A DNA stretch of 64,000 bases from assembly GCA_949318235.1 (NCBI GenBank), contig OX439133.1, positions 20,289,993 through 20,353,992 on the forward strand. Direction: 5' to 3'. Source of the stretch: Ecdyonurus torrentis. Its lineage: Eukaryota; Arthropoda; Insecta; Ephemeroptera; Heptageniidae. How positions within the stretch are numbered: the first letter of the stretch is position 1; every line of letters starts with the position of its first letter. The position numbers and the translations under genes were made by a program. Positions 23,753-37,310 of the stretch are shown here, in pieces. A model generated the notes under the pieces. It worked only from the letters and a program-made list of their open reading frames with translations. It made no database searches and had not been told where the DNA came from.

Positions 23753-24189
23753 AATTTTTCCCTTTGTTGTAATGTAAGGAACAGTTATTGTTTTTGTAAT
23801 AATTAGGAATTCGTCAAACATGTTAGAACAAAAAAATTCTCGTTAGAATTAGGATAGGAGTTATTATGCAATTTTCCATTTTGAGATATATGTAGATAGG
23901 ATATTACATGGTCTAATATTTTATTAGTAAAATTATTGACTTTTTTTTAACGTAAATTTAGAAAATGGATGTTAAGGGATGGAATTACCATGCTATAAGT
24001 ATTGGCAGGTGAGTTTTATCGGATCTTTTCATAATATTTCTTTTGTATTAAAAAAAATTAATGCTCCCTTTTTTTTTTTTTTTTCCGCACAATACAGCAT
24101 AAAAGAATAAAATATTTGATTCAGTTACATGTCATCATACTGCAATTTTGAGTTGCAAAATCTTAAAATTTCACACTTTTAAGAGTCTA
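23407..24189. repeat. (AT)n array and AT-rich spacer
   Basis: An (AT)n array occupies 23658-23748 with a minor interruption near its start. No gene was recognised on either side. Confidence 0.7.
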
Positions 24190-24455
24190 GGTGTTAAATG
24201 ACACATTTTCATATTTTTGAAAAACATTGCTCATCATAGGACAAACTTGGTTTTTGGCTATTTTCTTTGAGAAATTGGTTAATTTTTTGTTATTATTATT
24301 CTCTCACATACTTGAGATACTAATTTAATGCTCTCAATAATATTTCGTTTTAGTATTTTTAAAATGGCAAAATGAGTATTTTTCTTATGCAGCCCATTTT
24401 ATTGAGTGTTCCAACATAGCGTTGACTTTAATATGAATGCATACACCCAATTATA
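24190..24455 (-). repeat. MITE-like repeat M, copy
   Basis: The reverse M signature is seen: GCTCATCATAGGACAAACTT, CATACTTGAGATACTAATTT, CAGCCCATTTTATTGAGTG, GCGTTGACTTTAATATGAAT. One end (24190-24215) is degraded. Confidence 0.65.
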
Positions 24456-25063
24456 AAAGTCAATAACATTAACAAGTTAAAAAATTATTTAAAGTAAATA
24501 ATTAAAAATTTGTATTGTTTTTAAAAGGTATATATACAAACAATAGTATATTATACTGTAGAAACATGAAAAGTAGCTTGAAATTTATAAAACCTTTTTA
24601 GTTTGTTATACATATATTTAACAAAGGTTAATTGTTATGTAAGCCCTAATTAGTGTAATTAACTCACGTTTCAATTGTGTACAATGTACAACTTATTACA
24701 ATGCTATGTACTAAAAGTTACTAATTATAAATCACCCTTACTTTACGTATATATATATGAAAGTTTAGTTTTTAATTTAATTCTAACTTAGTAAACCATA
24801 TAATTTTGTTTTATTTAATTTTATCATTGTTTAAATAGAAATTTACATAAGTATAGTAAATTATACCAGACTACTTTTACAATTAAAATATTGTAATATA
24901 TAATTTTAATTTATATAACTCTTATTATATCACTATAGCTTTGATTTAACTTTGTTGAAAAAAAAGAAGGGGAAAAAAAAGTGAAAATGGAACTTTTTTT
25001 TTTTTTATTCCATATCAATTACAAAGTAGAACAAGTTTAATACACAACACAATAAATGTACAA
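24456..25063. other. AT-rich interval with no gene seen
   Basis: No gene was recognised. Confidence 0.5.
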
Positions 25064-25378
25064 TAGACCCCTTGCACATCCTTGCGCTTTGTCGCCATGC
25101 TTGTGGTGAGTAATGCATTGTCCAGCATAGGGGAAACATCATTTCTCCTAATTTTTCACATATAAATTCAACTGAACGAAATTTTTCTCATTTTCTTCAA
25201 GCTTATTAAGATCAAGCTTATTAAGAGCTAGAAATAAAATAAGTCTCTAATTGAGGTTTGAAGCTTCGTTTGCTATTAAAAACAAATACAAATGACGTTT
25301 TTCCAATGCTGGCCTATGTATTTCTGACCAACAAAATGGTGACTCTTAAATATGAGTGCAACTGGTCTATAAACACAA
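25064..25378. repeat. Family G repeat, copy 1
   Basis: ATAGACCCCTTGCACATCC at the left and GTGCAACTGGTCTATA at the right are weak inverted repeats of about 15 bp. A second diverged copy in the same orientation is at 25548-25892. Shared words are GTCGCCATG.TTGTGGTG and TATTTCTGACCAA.AAA. Confidence 0.6.
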
Positions 25379-25547
25379 AGTAATTAAAATAATTTTGATA
25401 TAAAAAAGAATACAACAAGACTTATTGTTTGATGCAGTTTTTAATCTATTGTACTGCATTATTTAATACCAAATAATCTAATACACTATATAAAATATTT
25501 TCTCAAGAAAAAACGCCTGTACCATATTTTTTGTATCACATATATGC

Positions 25548-25892
25548 CGGTTGCACATCCTAGTGCTTTGTTGCCATGTTTGTGGTGCCTAATGCATTAT
25601 ACAGCATAGTGGAAACATTAGTTTCCCTCATTTGTCGTAAAAGAAATTAAGATTTTATTTCGACTATATAAGCATTTTTTCATATTTTTCCAGCTTATTA
25701 GGACCTAGAGCTTAAATTAAAGTTTGAAGTTTAGTTTCCTATTAAAAAAAAATAATTAAATAAATAAAAAAATAAATAGATAAAAATAACTTCTTTAATG
25801 AAAAAAAAAAAAGAAGAAAAAAATGCTTGCTGCGTATTTCTGACCAAAAAACGGCGTCTCTTAAATATGAGTAGAACCTGTCTATACAAGTT
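25548..25892. repeat. Family G repeat, copy 2
   Basis: This is a diverged direct copy of 25064-25378 with an A-rich insertion at 25740-25825. It ends GAACCTGTCTATA. A fragment resembling the left end (CCTTGCACATTCTTCC) also occurs at 31713-31730. Confidence 0.6.
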
Positions 25893-26249
25893 TCACACTG
25901 TTTTATGTATAAAGGAATTGCATTTTGTACATACATGTAATATCATGTTTCATTGGATCATATACCTAATTTATAACACGTACATAATTAATACTATGAT
26001 ACAAGCATAATAAGATTATCGTACGCAGTATATAATAATTTTCTATATACTTTATATTGAAAACTAAAAACAAGTTATTTACACTTTATACATATAGGAG
26101 AACTTTTTCAAAACACACACACACACACACATGTTTATAATTAAATTATTTAAAGACCCTTTTTAATTACTTTGATGTTTAGTAAACGATAATTTAATTT
26201 ATTCTGTGTAAGTTTTAGTAGAGAATGATGTCACAACATAGATAATTAG

Positions 26250-26288
<39 letters not shown>

Positions 26289-26467
26289 GTACGTGTTAGG
26301 TTACGTTTATTAGATTTTAAAACTTTGTTTCTTTTTTTTTTTTTTTTTTTTTTGCTTTAGTAAAAGGGTTAAGAAAAGTGATAGGGAGAAATGGGAAGAG
26401 ATTTTGTTGTTGATGTTTTATAGATTGATGGGTTTTAGTCTGAGTTGTACAGAACTTGTTATATTTT

Positions 26468-26516
<49 letters not shown>

Positions 26517-26614
26517 TAAATATTTATATAATACAGACAAGTGAGTATTAAGAAATTAACCCCCGTAAGCTGCAACGCTAACTTACTATATAGTTAAATC
26601 GTAGTTACGGTGGA
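25893..26614. other. AT-rich interval with simple repeats
   Basis: It contains (CA)n at 26115-26131, (CT)n at 26253-26284 and poly(T) at 26330-26353 and 26470-26514. No gene was recognised. Confidence 0.6.
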
Positions 26615-26945
26615 AAGTCAGCTACTGTGGGATTTGACTAAAAAGTTGTAAAGTTAAAAAATAATGAAATTTTGCACGGTGATATATACATTCTAGGATT
26701 GGAGATCTTAGAAAAAAAAAATACAATAAAATTTTTAAATTATGATATTTTGAAATTCTAGTCCTATAAGAGCCTATGTTAATTTCAATAATTATTTTCT
26801 CTCTTATCTGATGGTCACGTGTTCTGAAAATTTATCATAGGTAGCTGTTAAGTGTTAAAATTAACTTTCAAATGTCATCATAAAGTTTTTCAAGTTTTCT
26901 TTTTAGAAATTTTAAGATGCAAGCCATCTAAATACAACCCTTAAT
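26615..26945 (-). repeat. Repeat R copy
   Basis: Reverse R signature: GTCAGCTACTGTGGGATTTG, ATGAAATTTTGCACGGTGAT, TTTCAAATGTCATCATAAAG. Confidence 0.65.
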
Positions 26946-27746
26946 TTTGTTTTCTTCCAACAAATTAAAAACGATAAATAAGGGTGAACTAGAGGCTTTG
27001 TAACTTACGGCCTATAGCTATTTATGCTGCATTTATATCATATCACATGGCATAAAGTAGGAAATGGAATAATAACTATGCTGTATAACATAATATAGCC
27101 TTGGCCATAAATTATTTTGCAATAAAAAATATTGGCTGAAAAAGAGCAACAACAATACATAATTTCTTTATCCGTAAAGTGAAGTGCCATTTTCATTATT
27201 ATTATTTTTTAAATTATTTTAGAACTGCTGATAATGTATTTTTAATCAACGTTAAAAATCACACTGGATAAAAAAATTCAGTTCTAAAAAAATTGTTACA
27301 ATAAAAAAAAAAAATTGAACTATATAATTAAAATAAAATCAATAAATATAATTAAAAATTACAGCTCATTTAGAGTATAACATTTTTAATATCATATACA
27401 TATAGTTAAACTTGTATTTTTTTGTTAATTTAGTGTGTTAAAATTACAAAGCATATATTATCACTTCAAAAAACAAAATTGAATTATTTACGTTTGTTAA
27501 TTCAGATAATTTACACATTTTGGTTTAATTTAAAAGCAATTAACATAGTATTAAAATAATGTTTAATTAATACCTAACATATAATTACAACAAATACATT
27601 AACTTTTTTTTTTAGTCAATATGTTAATATGTATAATATATACGATCGTTTCGCGTCAATATGAAGTTTCTACAATTTACAAAATTTCAAAAAATGAACC
27701 ATCTATCTACACATTACTAAGTCACGGCTACCTGAAGCTTTTGCTA
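26946..27746. other. AT-rich interval with a family E fragment
   Basis: A diverged family E fragment is visible at about 27005-27150 (TATTTATGCTGCATTTATAT, TAACATAATATAG). No gene was recognised. Confidence 0.4.
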
Positions 27747-28056
27747 TATAAGGTGGCGTAATTCATGTTAAAGTTGACGTCATAAGTGAGTACTAAATAG
27801 CATTGGCCGGTATAGGAAAATAACACATTTTGCCAGTTAAAAAATACTTCGCAGTTTTTTTTTTTGAGAGCATTGATGCTGTTAACAGGTTGAATTAGTA
27901 CCTCAGTATGCAAGAAAAATAATGACCAAAAAATAGCTAATTTTCCAAAAAATAATAGCCAAAAACTACGTTTGTGCCATGCTGAGCAATGTTATTCATT
28001 GCTCAAGAAGAGCATCGAAAAGCACTCAGAATGACGTCATGCGTACACACCCTATA
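27747..28056 (+). repeat. MITE-like repeat M, copy
   Basis: AATTCATGTTAAAGTTGACG at the left and GAATGACGTCATGCGTACAC at the right match M. The ends are mutual diverged inverted repeats. Confidence 0.7.
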
Positions 28057-28574
28057 TAAAACAGGAGTGTGATACTCAAAACAGATATAAAAATAAGTAC
28101 AGTATAATTATACAAGTTCATTTTCAGCACAATTTCTTCAATACAGCACAATTTATGCTACATTGCATAATAACTATGATATATAAATAATAATGTTGTA
28201 CAGTATAGCAAAATTATTATGCTGTTCTAACTTATCATCATTTATGCTATAATGACATAAATACAGCATAAAACACGTAATTTATTTTTTCTATGCAGGT
28301 AGCTGCAACTTTTTTAAGTCCTTAATTTTTTTTTTTTTTTTTGTATTTTTTGTAAATTAGTAAAAATGTACAAGCTTATAGATGATACATTATACATTAT
28401 ATCATACAAAAAATTCAAATTAAAATAATCAGCCTGGAAAAAAAAGTCAGGGAAAAAAATGCTACAAGCGATGCTGTTTAGCATTGAGATATGTACGCTT
28501 ATAATTGTATTAGGTATGTATTAGCATAGGAAATTGAACAAATATTAATGAATAATGAGTGACATTGGTGCACA
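28057..28574. repeat. Family E fragment (reverse) and AT-rich spacer
   Basis: At 28110-28300 TTCATTTTCAGCACAATTTC, ATCATTTATGCTATAATGAC and AACACGTAATTTATT are the family E arm in reverse. The rest is unassigned. Confidence 0.5.
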
Positions 28575-28920
28575 TTAAAGGAATAGACCAGAGAAAAACA
28601 TAAGCATTTATATCACAAAACACTTGATGGGATTTACATAAATAAGTTAAGTTTGTCTCAAAACCCAATAGTAGCCCCGTAGCAGTGATCAGAAAATTCA
28701 ATTTATGCAACCCGCACAAATTTTCATATTAATTGTTACATATTTCTGACGTCATAAACATGAATAGCCACTTAAATTGCACACTTTACAGTATTTTTAC
28801 GCTCTCTCGTGGGGCTACATTAACATTCTGCATGGTAAAAATTGTCATCAGTTTTGAAGATCCCATTTCGTGTTTATTCATTAAAAAGAACATGTTGTTT
28901 TATGTGGTCTATGGCTTTAA
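28575..28920 (+). mobile_element. TTAA-flanked MITE, family A copy 3
   Basis: TTAA is at 28575-28578 and 28917-28920; inner ends are AGGAATAGACCAG and TGGTCTATGGCT. The centre has CTGACGTCATAAAC. Confidence 0.8.
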
Positions 28921-29346
28921 TGTAAGTTACGTTCAAAATTGAAACGATCGCTACATTTTATTCCCCCTTCTAATATACCATCACTTGACATCCGCTTCCG
29001 GCAGTTGATATAAATTTCTAATATCACAAATGATTTTCAACTGTAGTAAGAAAGGGAGAAGAAAGGCTCATCTTAATATTTTATACTATTTACTTGTAGC
29101 TTATTAGCATAAGTTACTCTCACTTTTACTATCATGTGGATGTCGCTTCCGGCACTTTCATTTTCAAGTTTCGTTAGTTTACATAATATTCCTTTCTTTA
29201 CGTAACCTTCTACATGATTATCTTTATGTTTGGAACAATCTGCTAATTATAAAGTAATTAGCAAATACTTTTTTTTTTTTTTTTTTTTTTTTGCTTTAAG
29301 CTTATTAAAAATTATTATGAAATTTTAAAAATTAACAATAAAGCAT
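28921..29346. other. AT-rich spacer with no gene seen
   Basis: GACATCCGCTTCCGGCA (about 28988) and GGATGTCGCTTCCGGCA (about 29139) form a diverged short repeat. A poly(T) run is at 29271-29292. No gene was seen. Confidence 0.4.
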
Positions 29347-30297
<951 letters not shown>

Positions 30298-30594
30298 TTG
30301 CTTTATTGCCAATTTTTAAATTTTCAACAGTTTATGTATACACACATATTAATAATATCATATTTTTAAAATTATTACCAAAATATTATATTATAAATTA
30401 TAATATAATAAATCATAATCATAATTTGTATCATTATCATAATAATTTATCATCATAATCATAATAATATTATGATAAAAATCTCTGAAAGTAAAAATAT
30501 ATCAGATGAATCTCCCCCTCCTAACGAAAAAATTAATAATATTATTTGTAATTTAAAAAAAAAAAAAAAAAAAAAAGGTTCTAATGTTACTAAT
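30298..30594. other. AT-rich spacer with no gene seen
   Basis: It contains CATAAT-type short repeats and a poly(A) run at 30555-30576. Confidence 0.5.
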
Positions 30595-31175
30595 ATTTGA
30601 CAATAAACTTGGGCTTTCACATTTACAAGTTATTTTCAAAGTAGAATAACTCAAATATTTGATCGTTTTTTCATGTTTTTGACATATCTAAACTTTTAAG
30701 TCACATTTCATCTTTACTTCATGTTAAGGGAGTAGGGGACCGACGTTCGACGTCGGCCATTAGTTTCAAACTTTTCTCGTCATTAAAGATCTGAAAAATT
30801 TCACGATGATACTTCAGATTGAGACAATTTCAAATATATAAAAATTTTGAGGGGGTCACCCTGCAAATTAATTTTATATGATTTTTTGACATTTTAAGAC
30901 CATATGACCCAATGTTAATTTCAATTTCTTTTTTTTTTTTTTTTTTTGGGACTGTCAAACATTATGAAATTTTTATCACGGCTAGGTGTGACCCATAGCT
31001 ACAAAATGAAACTAAATTTAGACCCCAAACACTTCTAGTTTTTTTAGATATAAGGTCGGTACCCTACTTCCTTAATTTTATATTTCACGACCGTTCTGTT
31101 TGTCAGATATCAGCGAGACAACCGATCTAGTTTTTACCGTGTGCCGCAACTTTAACTTCCATATATAGACGATAA
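30595..31175 (+). repeat. Repeat Q interrupted by a family D MITE
   Basis: The flanks 30595-30727 and 31072-31175 correspond to the uninterrupted Q copy at 61950-62170. Shared words are TTTACAAGTTATTTTCAAAG, CATCTAAACTTTTAAGTCAC and CACGACCGTTCTGTTTGTCA. Confidence 0.6.
30724..31075 (+). mobile_element. TTAA-flanked MITE, family D copy 2
   Basis: TTAA is at 30724-30727 and 31072-31075; inner ends are GGGAGTAGGGGACCGAC and GTCGGTACCCTACTTCC. It is homologous along its length to 2015-2333. Confidence 0.8.
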
Positions 31176-31382
31176 AAAACTGAAGTTATTGAACTTTCTT
31201 TATAAATTAGAACAAGCATTTAATAATAATAACATTTATACAATTATAATTATAGCAGTAAATAATAATTTTATAAAAAATACATAAAGAATTTTTTTAT
31301 TATTATTTAAGTGCTGAAAAAAAATCAACTCGCTTACTAACTTGTAATTGTAAAGCTAACATTTATCATAGTTTGTTCAAGT

Positions 31383-31434
<52 letters not shown>

Positions 31435-31567
31435 GCAATAAAACATAAACAAGTAAAAGCAGTAGAAGAAACTGTACATTTTTTTCCCCCTATCCGATTG
31501 AGCAATTTATTTTTATTTACTCGCAGCAAAAGCAAAACATATAAATTTTAACTTAAGTGTTTACCAC

Positions 31568-31594
<27 letters not shown>
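31176..31594. other. AT-rich spacer with long poly(A)
   Basis: Poly(A) runs at 31386-31432 and 31567-31595. No gene was recognised. Confidence 0.5.
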
Positions 31595-31598
<4 letters not shown>

Positions 31599-31655
31599 GC
31601 TACTGGGATTTGAACCTGTAACCTCGTTTTCCAAATCAAATAAATTGTGTTTGAT
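31595..31655 (-). repeat. tRNA-like B-box relic (possible SINE fragment)
   Basis: On the minus strand GGTTACAGGTTCAAATCCCA has the form of a tRNA T-arm and polymerase III B box (GGTTCAAATCC), followed by GTAGCAAC and a T/A homopolymer. No convincing A box or full tRNA fold was found upstream, so it is a relic and not a tRNA gene. Confidence 0.45.
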
Positions 31656-33125
31656 TGCATTTTACACTACGATATATATTTATATATATAGTAAATAGTA
31701 TATATATATAGTCACCTTGCACATTCTTCCAATCATTAGCTAAAACTGTGGTGATAAAATACGTTGTATCATACTGTAGAATACAAGAAACTTTTTTTGT
31801 TTTTAGCCATATTTATATCAGTATAATAGGAGGAAAAAAGCTCTTTTTTGGTTATTTTTTTTTTTATAAGTTCTACATAAAAAGTAAGTCTTTATTTTTT
31901 TATTTAATCTTGTGTTTTTTTTCTATTGTGATCATATAAAGTTATAGTTTAATAAACAACTTGCATTATTGATTAAAGTTAACAAATTCAATTTATTATG
32001 TGTTTATATATTGTATAAGAATAATGTGTATAATAAATATAATAATAAAGAGAAAACAAGAAATTTTTTGTTTATAGTTATTTTATTTAATTATTATTAT
32101 TTTTTTAAATTTAATTCCATCGCAGTATTATAATTACTGCTTCAGCAAAATTTTTATTTGATATGTTCAGTTTCTAACTAGACACGGCACATCGATATTA
32201 TTTTCGTTTTAACATTTTTTATGAATAGTAGATTTTTAAGTACTGAAATTTAAATAGAAGAGATAGATAACCTTTTGTAATCATTATATTAGTAATAAGT
32301 GATATTGAATTATAGAAATTTTATTGGTGTAAAAAAAAAAAGAAAAAAAAAGATCAAACATAATAATTGACATTCATCTAGACAAAATATAATTATACTG
32401 TAATATTATGATTTGATTTAAAAAATACTGCTATATGTCATAAAACCACGAAAAATAAATCACTAAAGCAATACTTAGGTGGAGAGAGAGAGAGAGAATC
32501 TTCAAAATTTTATACTTTTCATGTTTGCAGTGTTAAACTTTTTCTTTCTTTTATTTTTCTTTTTTTTTTCTCTATCTCAGGTCATTAAAAAAAAAGTTTT
32601 CTTCGACAAAATTACTTAATCTAAATTATAAATCTCACCTTTTGAAAATAATATTTTTCTTAAAATTTTGTTAAACAGAAAAGAAAAAAAAAATGATGAA
32701 AAAAAAAATTCCAAATTGATAAAGTTTTTGCAAATTGAGTCATTATACAAAACTCGCAAAGTTAGGCTATTTTGTAAAATTGTTAGTTTTGATCAATATA
32801 TTCACTAAAACTTTTTAAGGGTAAAAATTTATATTATATTATGTTATTACTTTATTTTGAATCGGTATTTACCCATATAGACATATTTTTTTCTCATAGA
32901 TATTTTAGTAAAGGGGCTTGAAAAATTTAATGGATTATGTAAATGTAATGATTTCTGCTTATACAAGCAGTACTTGGACAAATTTTCAATCATTATGCTC
33001 GATCAATTTCACTTTTTTTTTTTTTTTTTTTTTTTTTGGGCGTAAAATGTAAAAGTATACGTAGTAGTAATATGTAATAGTATTTTATGTATTTTCTTTA
33101 GGATTTCATGAATGTTCGATTATTA
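31656..33125. other. AT-rich interval with no gene seen
   Basis: It contains (TA)n patches at 31670-31710, a short (GA)n at 32482-32498 and a poly(T) run at 33014-33038. No gene was recognised. Confidence 0.5.
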
Positions 33126-33438
33126 TTAAAGGCATAGAACACGCTTGTCTAACTTGCCTAATATCTTTTTAAACATACCTCGTAACTTTGATTTGGCGGG
33201 AGTCATTGATTTCTAGTTTATTTTCCATTCACTAAATGTCAGATGCAGGTTTATGACGTCACAGCTCACCTGGTCTACGCGCAAAAACAAGCAAGCTGTG
33301 ACGTCATAAACCCGCATGTGAAATTTAGTAAATGGAAAATAAATGATAAATCAATGACTCCAGCCAAATCAACGTTGATATTTAGGTATGTTAGGATATT
33401 AGACAAGTTTTTTGTTCAAAAGTGTTCTACGCCTTTAA
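33126..33438 (+). mobile_element. TTAA-flanked MITE, family C copy
   Basis: TTAA at 33126-33129 and 33435-33438 brackets AGGCATAGAACAC...GTTCTACGCCT. Two TGACGTCA sites sit in the arms (about 33256 and 33299). Length is 305 bp. The open frame across it is a shadow of the palindrome. Confidence 0.8.
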
Positions 33439-33462
33439 GTATTCATTCATATAACCAAGAAT

Positions 33463-33690
33463 TATTATAATAATAATAAAGATTTTATTGAGCAAATATA
33501 ATACAATACAAACATTGCACGTAGTCAAAAGAGTTGCTCAACAGGAGATCAAAAAAGGCAAAGCCATCGAAAAATAGACATCGAAAAATAGAAAAGAGTA
33601 AGAGATATAATATAATGCAAAGATATAAACTAGATACTAGTTTTAAATTTAGATGAAGACAAATTCTGATACTATTCTCCAACTTATTGA
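33463..33690 (-). repeat. LINE 3' end (reverse)
   Basis: Read on the minus strand it ends in GCTCAATAAAATCTTTATTA plus a (TTA)n tail, the layout of a LINE 3' terminus with polyadenylation-like AATAAA. The last 60 bp are shared with 38109-38168. No reverse transcriptase motif was seen. The 65-codon minus-strand frame is not recognised. Confidence 0.5.
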
Positions 33691-34173
33691 AAAATTCACA
33701 CTGCGGGGGAAAAAAGAAGTTTTGTATTATGCTGCTGAGACACGGGGAACAACATATTTAATACTATCTCCTCAGCGCAACCTACTATGCCTCATACGTA
33801 TGGAGACTCTAGCGTCATATAATATATATCATTATATATTATAATATATTATAATATATATATATAATATAATATCATTGGGTGATATTGCAAATTAAAA
33901 TCTTTCTTCTTTTCAAAAGACAAAATTTTATGTATGTAGTGATTCAGAGAATTACTTTATCCTTACTTTAGTTACGAACAAATACTATAATTCTGAGTAT
34001 AATATAAAATGTTATTATTATTGTTTCATAGTGTTATGGTTTTACCATACATTCTTATGGAGATTAAAATTAATGTAGTGATACATACATCAATACATTA
34101 TCAATGAAATACTATTTTTATACGACAACAAAATAAAATTTTACATCAACGTTTGTACATTGTTTTTATGTAC
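33691..34173. other. AT-rich spacer with no gene seen
   Basis: A (TA)-rich patch lies at 33820-33875. No gene was recognised. Confidence 0.5.
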
Positions 34174-34516
34174 TTAAAGGCATAGACCACATAAAACAAC
34201 ATGTGCTTTTTAATGAATAAATACGAAATGGGATCTTCAAAACTGATGACAATTTTTACCAGAATGTTAATGTAACACTATGGGAGAGCGTAAAAAACTG
34301 TAAAGTAAGCAAATTTTCGTGAATATTCATGTTTCTGACGTCAGAAACATGCAAAAACTAGTACAAAATGTTGTGCGAGTTGCATGAATTAAAATTTTCT
34401 GATCACGGCGACAGAGCTACAGTTGGGTTTTAAGTCAAACTAAAGTTGTTTATGTAAGTCCCATCAAGTGTTATGTGATATAAATGCTTATGTTTTCTTC
34501 TAGTCTATTTCTTTAA
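34174..34516 (-). mobile_element. TTAA-flanked MITE, family A copy 4
   Basis: TTAA is at 34174-34177 and 34513-34516; inner ends are AGGCATAGACCAC and TAGTCTATTTCT. The central sequence TTTCTGACGTCAGAAA is a perfect palindrome. Confidence 0.8.
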
Positions 34517-34612
34517 GTTTAATAGCTAAATTTATTTTGATATAAAAATATATCTTATAATTTAAAGAATTAAATCTAAGGAGAAATTTGGAAAAGTTCT
34601 CTTGTTAATGCA

Positions 34613-34643
<31 letters not shown>

Positions 34644-34737
34644 TAAAAAATCTAAATTTGAATTTCTTGATCATTTAACTTAAATTTAATATATTCTTAT
34701 CAACGTTTATTCATTCAGTAGAGTATTCTAGAATATC

Positions 34738-35050
34738 GTCATATTATTGTTCGTAAACCCTGTATTCTTGCACCAAAACAATGCGCATTACATTTAAATA
34801 ACCAATGTCGATCGGCATTTAAGTATCAGAAAACAGAGCTTACGAACAGATTTGTTTGTGTTCTGAAAACGCTCTAATCGATGCTTACCCGTGGAAATGA
34901 ATGTAGTATACTTTACAAATTTTGTTCAAAACGACCGATTTACACAGTTTACAAATTTCAAGTTCATCCTTCTAGTTTTCCAGTTAGAACGCGTTGAAGC
35001 GCTAATAGTAGATCGTTCATTTTGAGTCAAATTTGTGAAGTGTAGTTCGT
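34738..35050. repeat. Two small palindromic repeats
   Basis: The first pairs GTTCGTAAACCCTGTATTCT (about 34740) with AGAAAACAGAGCTTACGAAC (about 34837-34857). The second pairs TACTTTACAAATTTTGTTCA (about 34910) with TGAGTCAAATTTGTGAAGTG (about 35026). No coding capacity was seen. Confidence 0.55.
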
Positions 35051-35073
35051 TTACTTATTTGACGGGTAAAATC

Positions 35074-35105
<32 letters not shown>

Positions 35106-35151
35106 TCATATGATTTTGAATTTATAAAATATTTTTGAAAATAGTACATTA

Positions 35152-35470
35152 TAGCTTGTTCTGTAAAGTAAAGTGAATCTCAACAACAGTGATTGGCTGA
35201 CCAACAAAATACGACACATTCATTGGTTGATTTTGTTTTTTGAGCTAACAAAATTGACAAAAATTGAGTCACATGAAGAGCATGGAACTTTTTTGTGTGG
35301 AGTTTCTTTCATTCTTATCAAGTTCAAAGTTCTAAACGAAGAAATAACAATGATCGACCATATGTATAAACGTAGTAAACAGGTAACGAAGTCATAATCA
35401 GCTGTTATAACAAAGGAACATATCGACACAAAAGTTGCGCCGGAAGTCTGACTTTGCAGAACGAGCTAAT
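35152..35470. mobile_element. 318-bp MITE with TAGCTTGTTCTG ends
   Basis: TAGCTTGTTCTGTAAAG at the left and CTTTGCAGAACGAGCTA at the right are inverted repeats of 17 bp with a few mismatches. The 69- and 74-codon frames inside have no recognisable domain. Confidence 0.6.
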
Positions 35471-36382
35471 ATGAAGAAAAAAAAAAAAAGCGAGACAATA
35501 ATAAGCTTGTTAATAACTTGATACCTTGCCCCCAAAAGTTAAGCAAACTTTTTTTAAAAACATTTGACTGTCTTACCTTTTTTTTTTTTTTTTTTTTTTA
35601 CTGTGTTCCGGAACAGGGTTTACCAACAAGCTTCATTCATACATTTATTTATTTGTTGTAACTTAGTGAAGCAGAATGAAACGCAAGTACTAATTTCCTA
35701 TCTTTTTAGCATCATTGCTAGCCCATGTTAGTTAGTTTTTCTATTATTTTTTTTTGTTGAAAATTGCTACATTAAGGCCGGAAATACTGAAGCAAAAAAT
35801 ACTAGACGTTTTTATGTGTTTTAAGCTATGAAAAAAAGTTAAAAATTAAATTGTATCCTCGATATATTCCATTGAAAAAAAAAAATGCCTTTATACTACC
35901 CAGAAAATAAAAGAAAGAAAAAAATAGAAAATAAAAATTTAATAATAATAAAGAAATAAAACTATGAGGAAAAGAAGATTTTGGTCACGAAATATTGTTT
36001 GAAATTCACATTGTAACCTATAATAATATTTTATATCTAGCCCTTGAGGGGAAAAAAAAAAAAAAAAAAAAAAAAAAGAATTCATTTTTCAAAAAATAAA
36101 GTATAAGTTTTAGAGTCATCTGTCATGAAAATAAATGTGATTTTGTATCGTGCGTGCAAGATAACAAAAGATGAAAATGTCGAGATGGTAGCTCGTCTCT
36201 TTATTTCTTTCATGATTCAAAGCATTCTACTATAATACGTTATACGATTTTTTTTTTTCGAATAGTCAGAAAATGCAATCGTAAAATAAAGCATTAATAA
36301 GCATTTTTATCTATTAATTTGTAAGGTTTAAGTGTAACTTATTTGATGCTACTGAACAAATATTTGTGTTTAATTAAAATAA

Positions 36383-36422
<40 letters not shown>

Positions 36423-36487
36423 GGTGCTTATGGATAACTCTCAAAAAAATTTAAGGGTCACCTAATTTAACATTACGAGAGAAACAT
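35471..36487. other. AT-rich interval with no gene seen
   Basis: Poly(T) at 35579-35600, poly(A) at 36051-36077 and (AAAT)n at 36380-36420. No gene was recognised. Confidence 0.5.
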
Positions 36488-36598
36488 TTTCTTTTTCTTT
36501 TTCTTCTTCTTCTTCTTCTTCTTCTTCTTCTTCTTCTTCTTCTTCTTCTTCTTCTTCTTCTTCTTCTTCTTCTTCTTCTTCTTCTTCTTTTTTTTTTT
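36488..36598. repeat. (TTC)n trinucleotide array
   Basis: About 30 units running into poly(T). The poly-Arg frame across it is an artefact. Flanking text (GCGATTTTTGAGAAAACTG) matches the interior of the MITE at 39750-39963. Confidence 0.9.
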
Positions 36599-37047
36599 TG
36601 CGATTTTTGAGAAAACTGTTCCATCAATTTCATTAATATTTAAATGAAGAATACTAGACAGTCTTACTTTTACGCTTTTTATATCATAGAAAATTTAAAT
36701 GACTAATAAAGGTACCGCACGGAAATAAAAAAACTTGCAGAGCAATAAACTGGATTTGGATTACAACACTGCATGTCCGTTCTCCTCTTAATTTTTTAGT
36801 TGAGCGCTATGTTTTCCTCTTACCTATTGTCTGTTACCTTTTTTAGTAGTGTTGCCAGGTTTTCTGTTTTCCCATAAGGATAATGTATTGCAAGTTATTC
36901 GTTTCGTTACAACTGTTTTGAGGCTGACCGCTGACTTTAAGCAATTATGGTCACATCCGCTTTCGTTTCTACTTACTACGCATGCGCAGTACATTAAAAC
37001 GGAAGCAGATGTGACCAAAACTACTTATAGTCATACACAGCTCAATA
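36599..37047. other. Spacer with a 70-bp hairpin
   Basis: TGGTCACATCCGCTTTCGTT (from 36948) pairs with AACGGAAGCAGATGTGACCA (to 37017) around a spacer of about 30 bp containing CGCATGCGCAG. No gene was recognised. Confidence 0.5.
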
Positions 37048-37310
37048 AAGGGTCTATGCATTCATGTTAAAGTCGCCGCCATGTTGGATAACTCAATAAC
37101 ATGGGTGACATAGGAAAAAAATCCTTTTGCTAGTTTAAAAACACTATGCAATATTTTTGAGAGCTTGGATGCTTGGATGTTGTAAATATGTAGAATTAGT
37201 ATCTCAAGTATGTGAGAAAAATAACAATAACAAAAAATTAAACGATTTCTCAAAGAAAATTGGCTTAAACGAAGTTTGTCCTAAGTGTTTCTTCATTCGT
37301 TATACATTTA
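37048..37310 (+). repeat. MITE-like repeat M, right end missing
   Basis: GGTCTATGCATTCATGTTAA and CCATGTTGGATAACTCAATA mark the left end. The right end decays after AAGTTTGTCCTAAG. Confidence 0.6.

Noticed and set aside
31595..31655. Possible tRNA gene on the minus strand
   Set aside because: Only a T-arm/B-box is visible; no matching acceptor, D and anticodon arms could be found.
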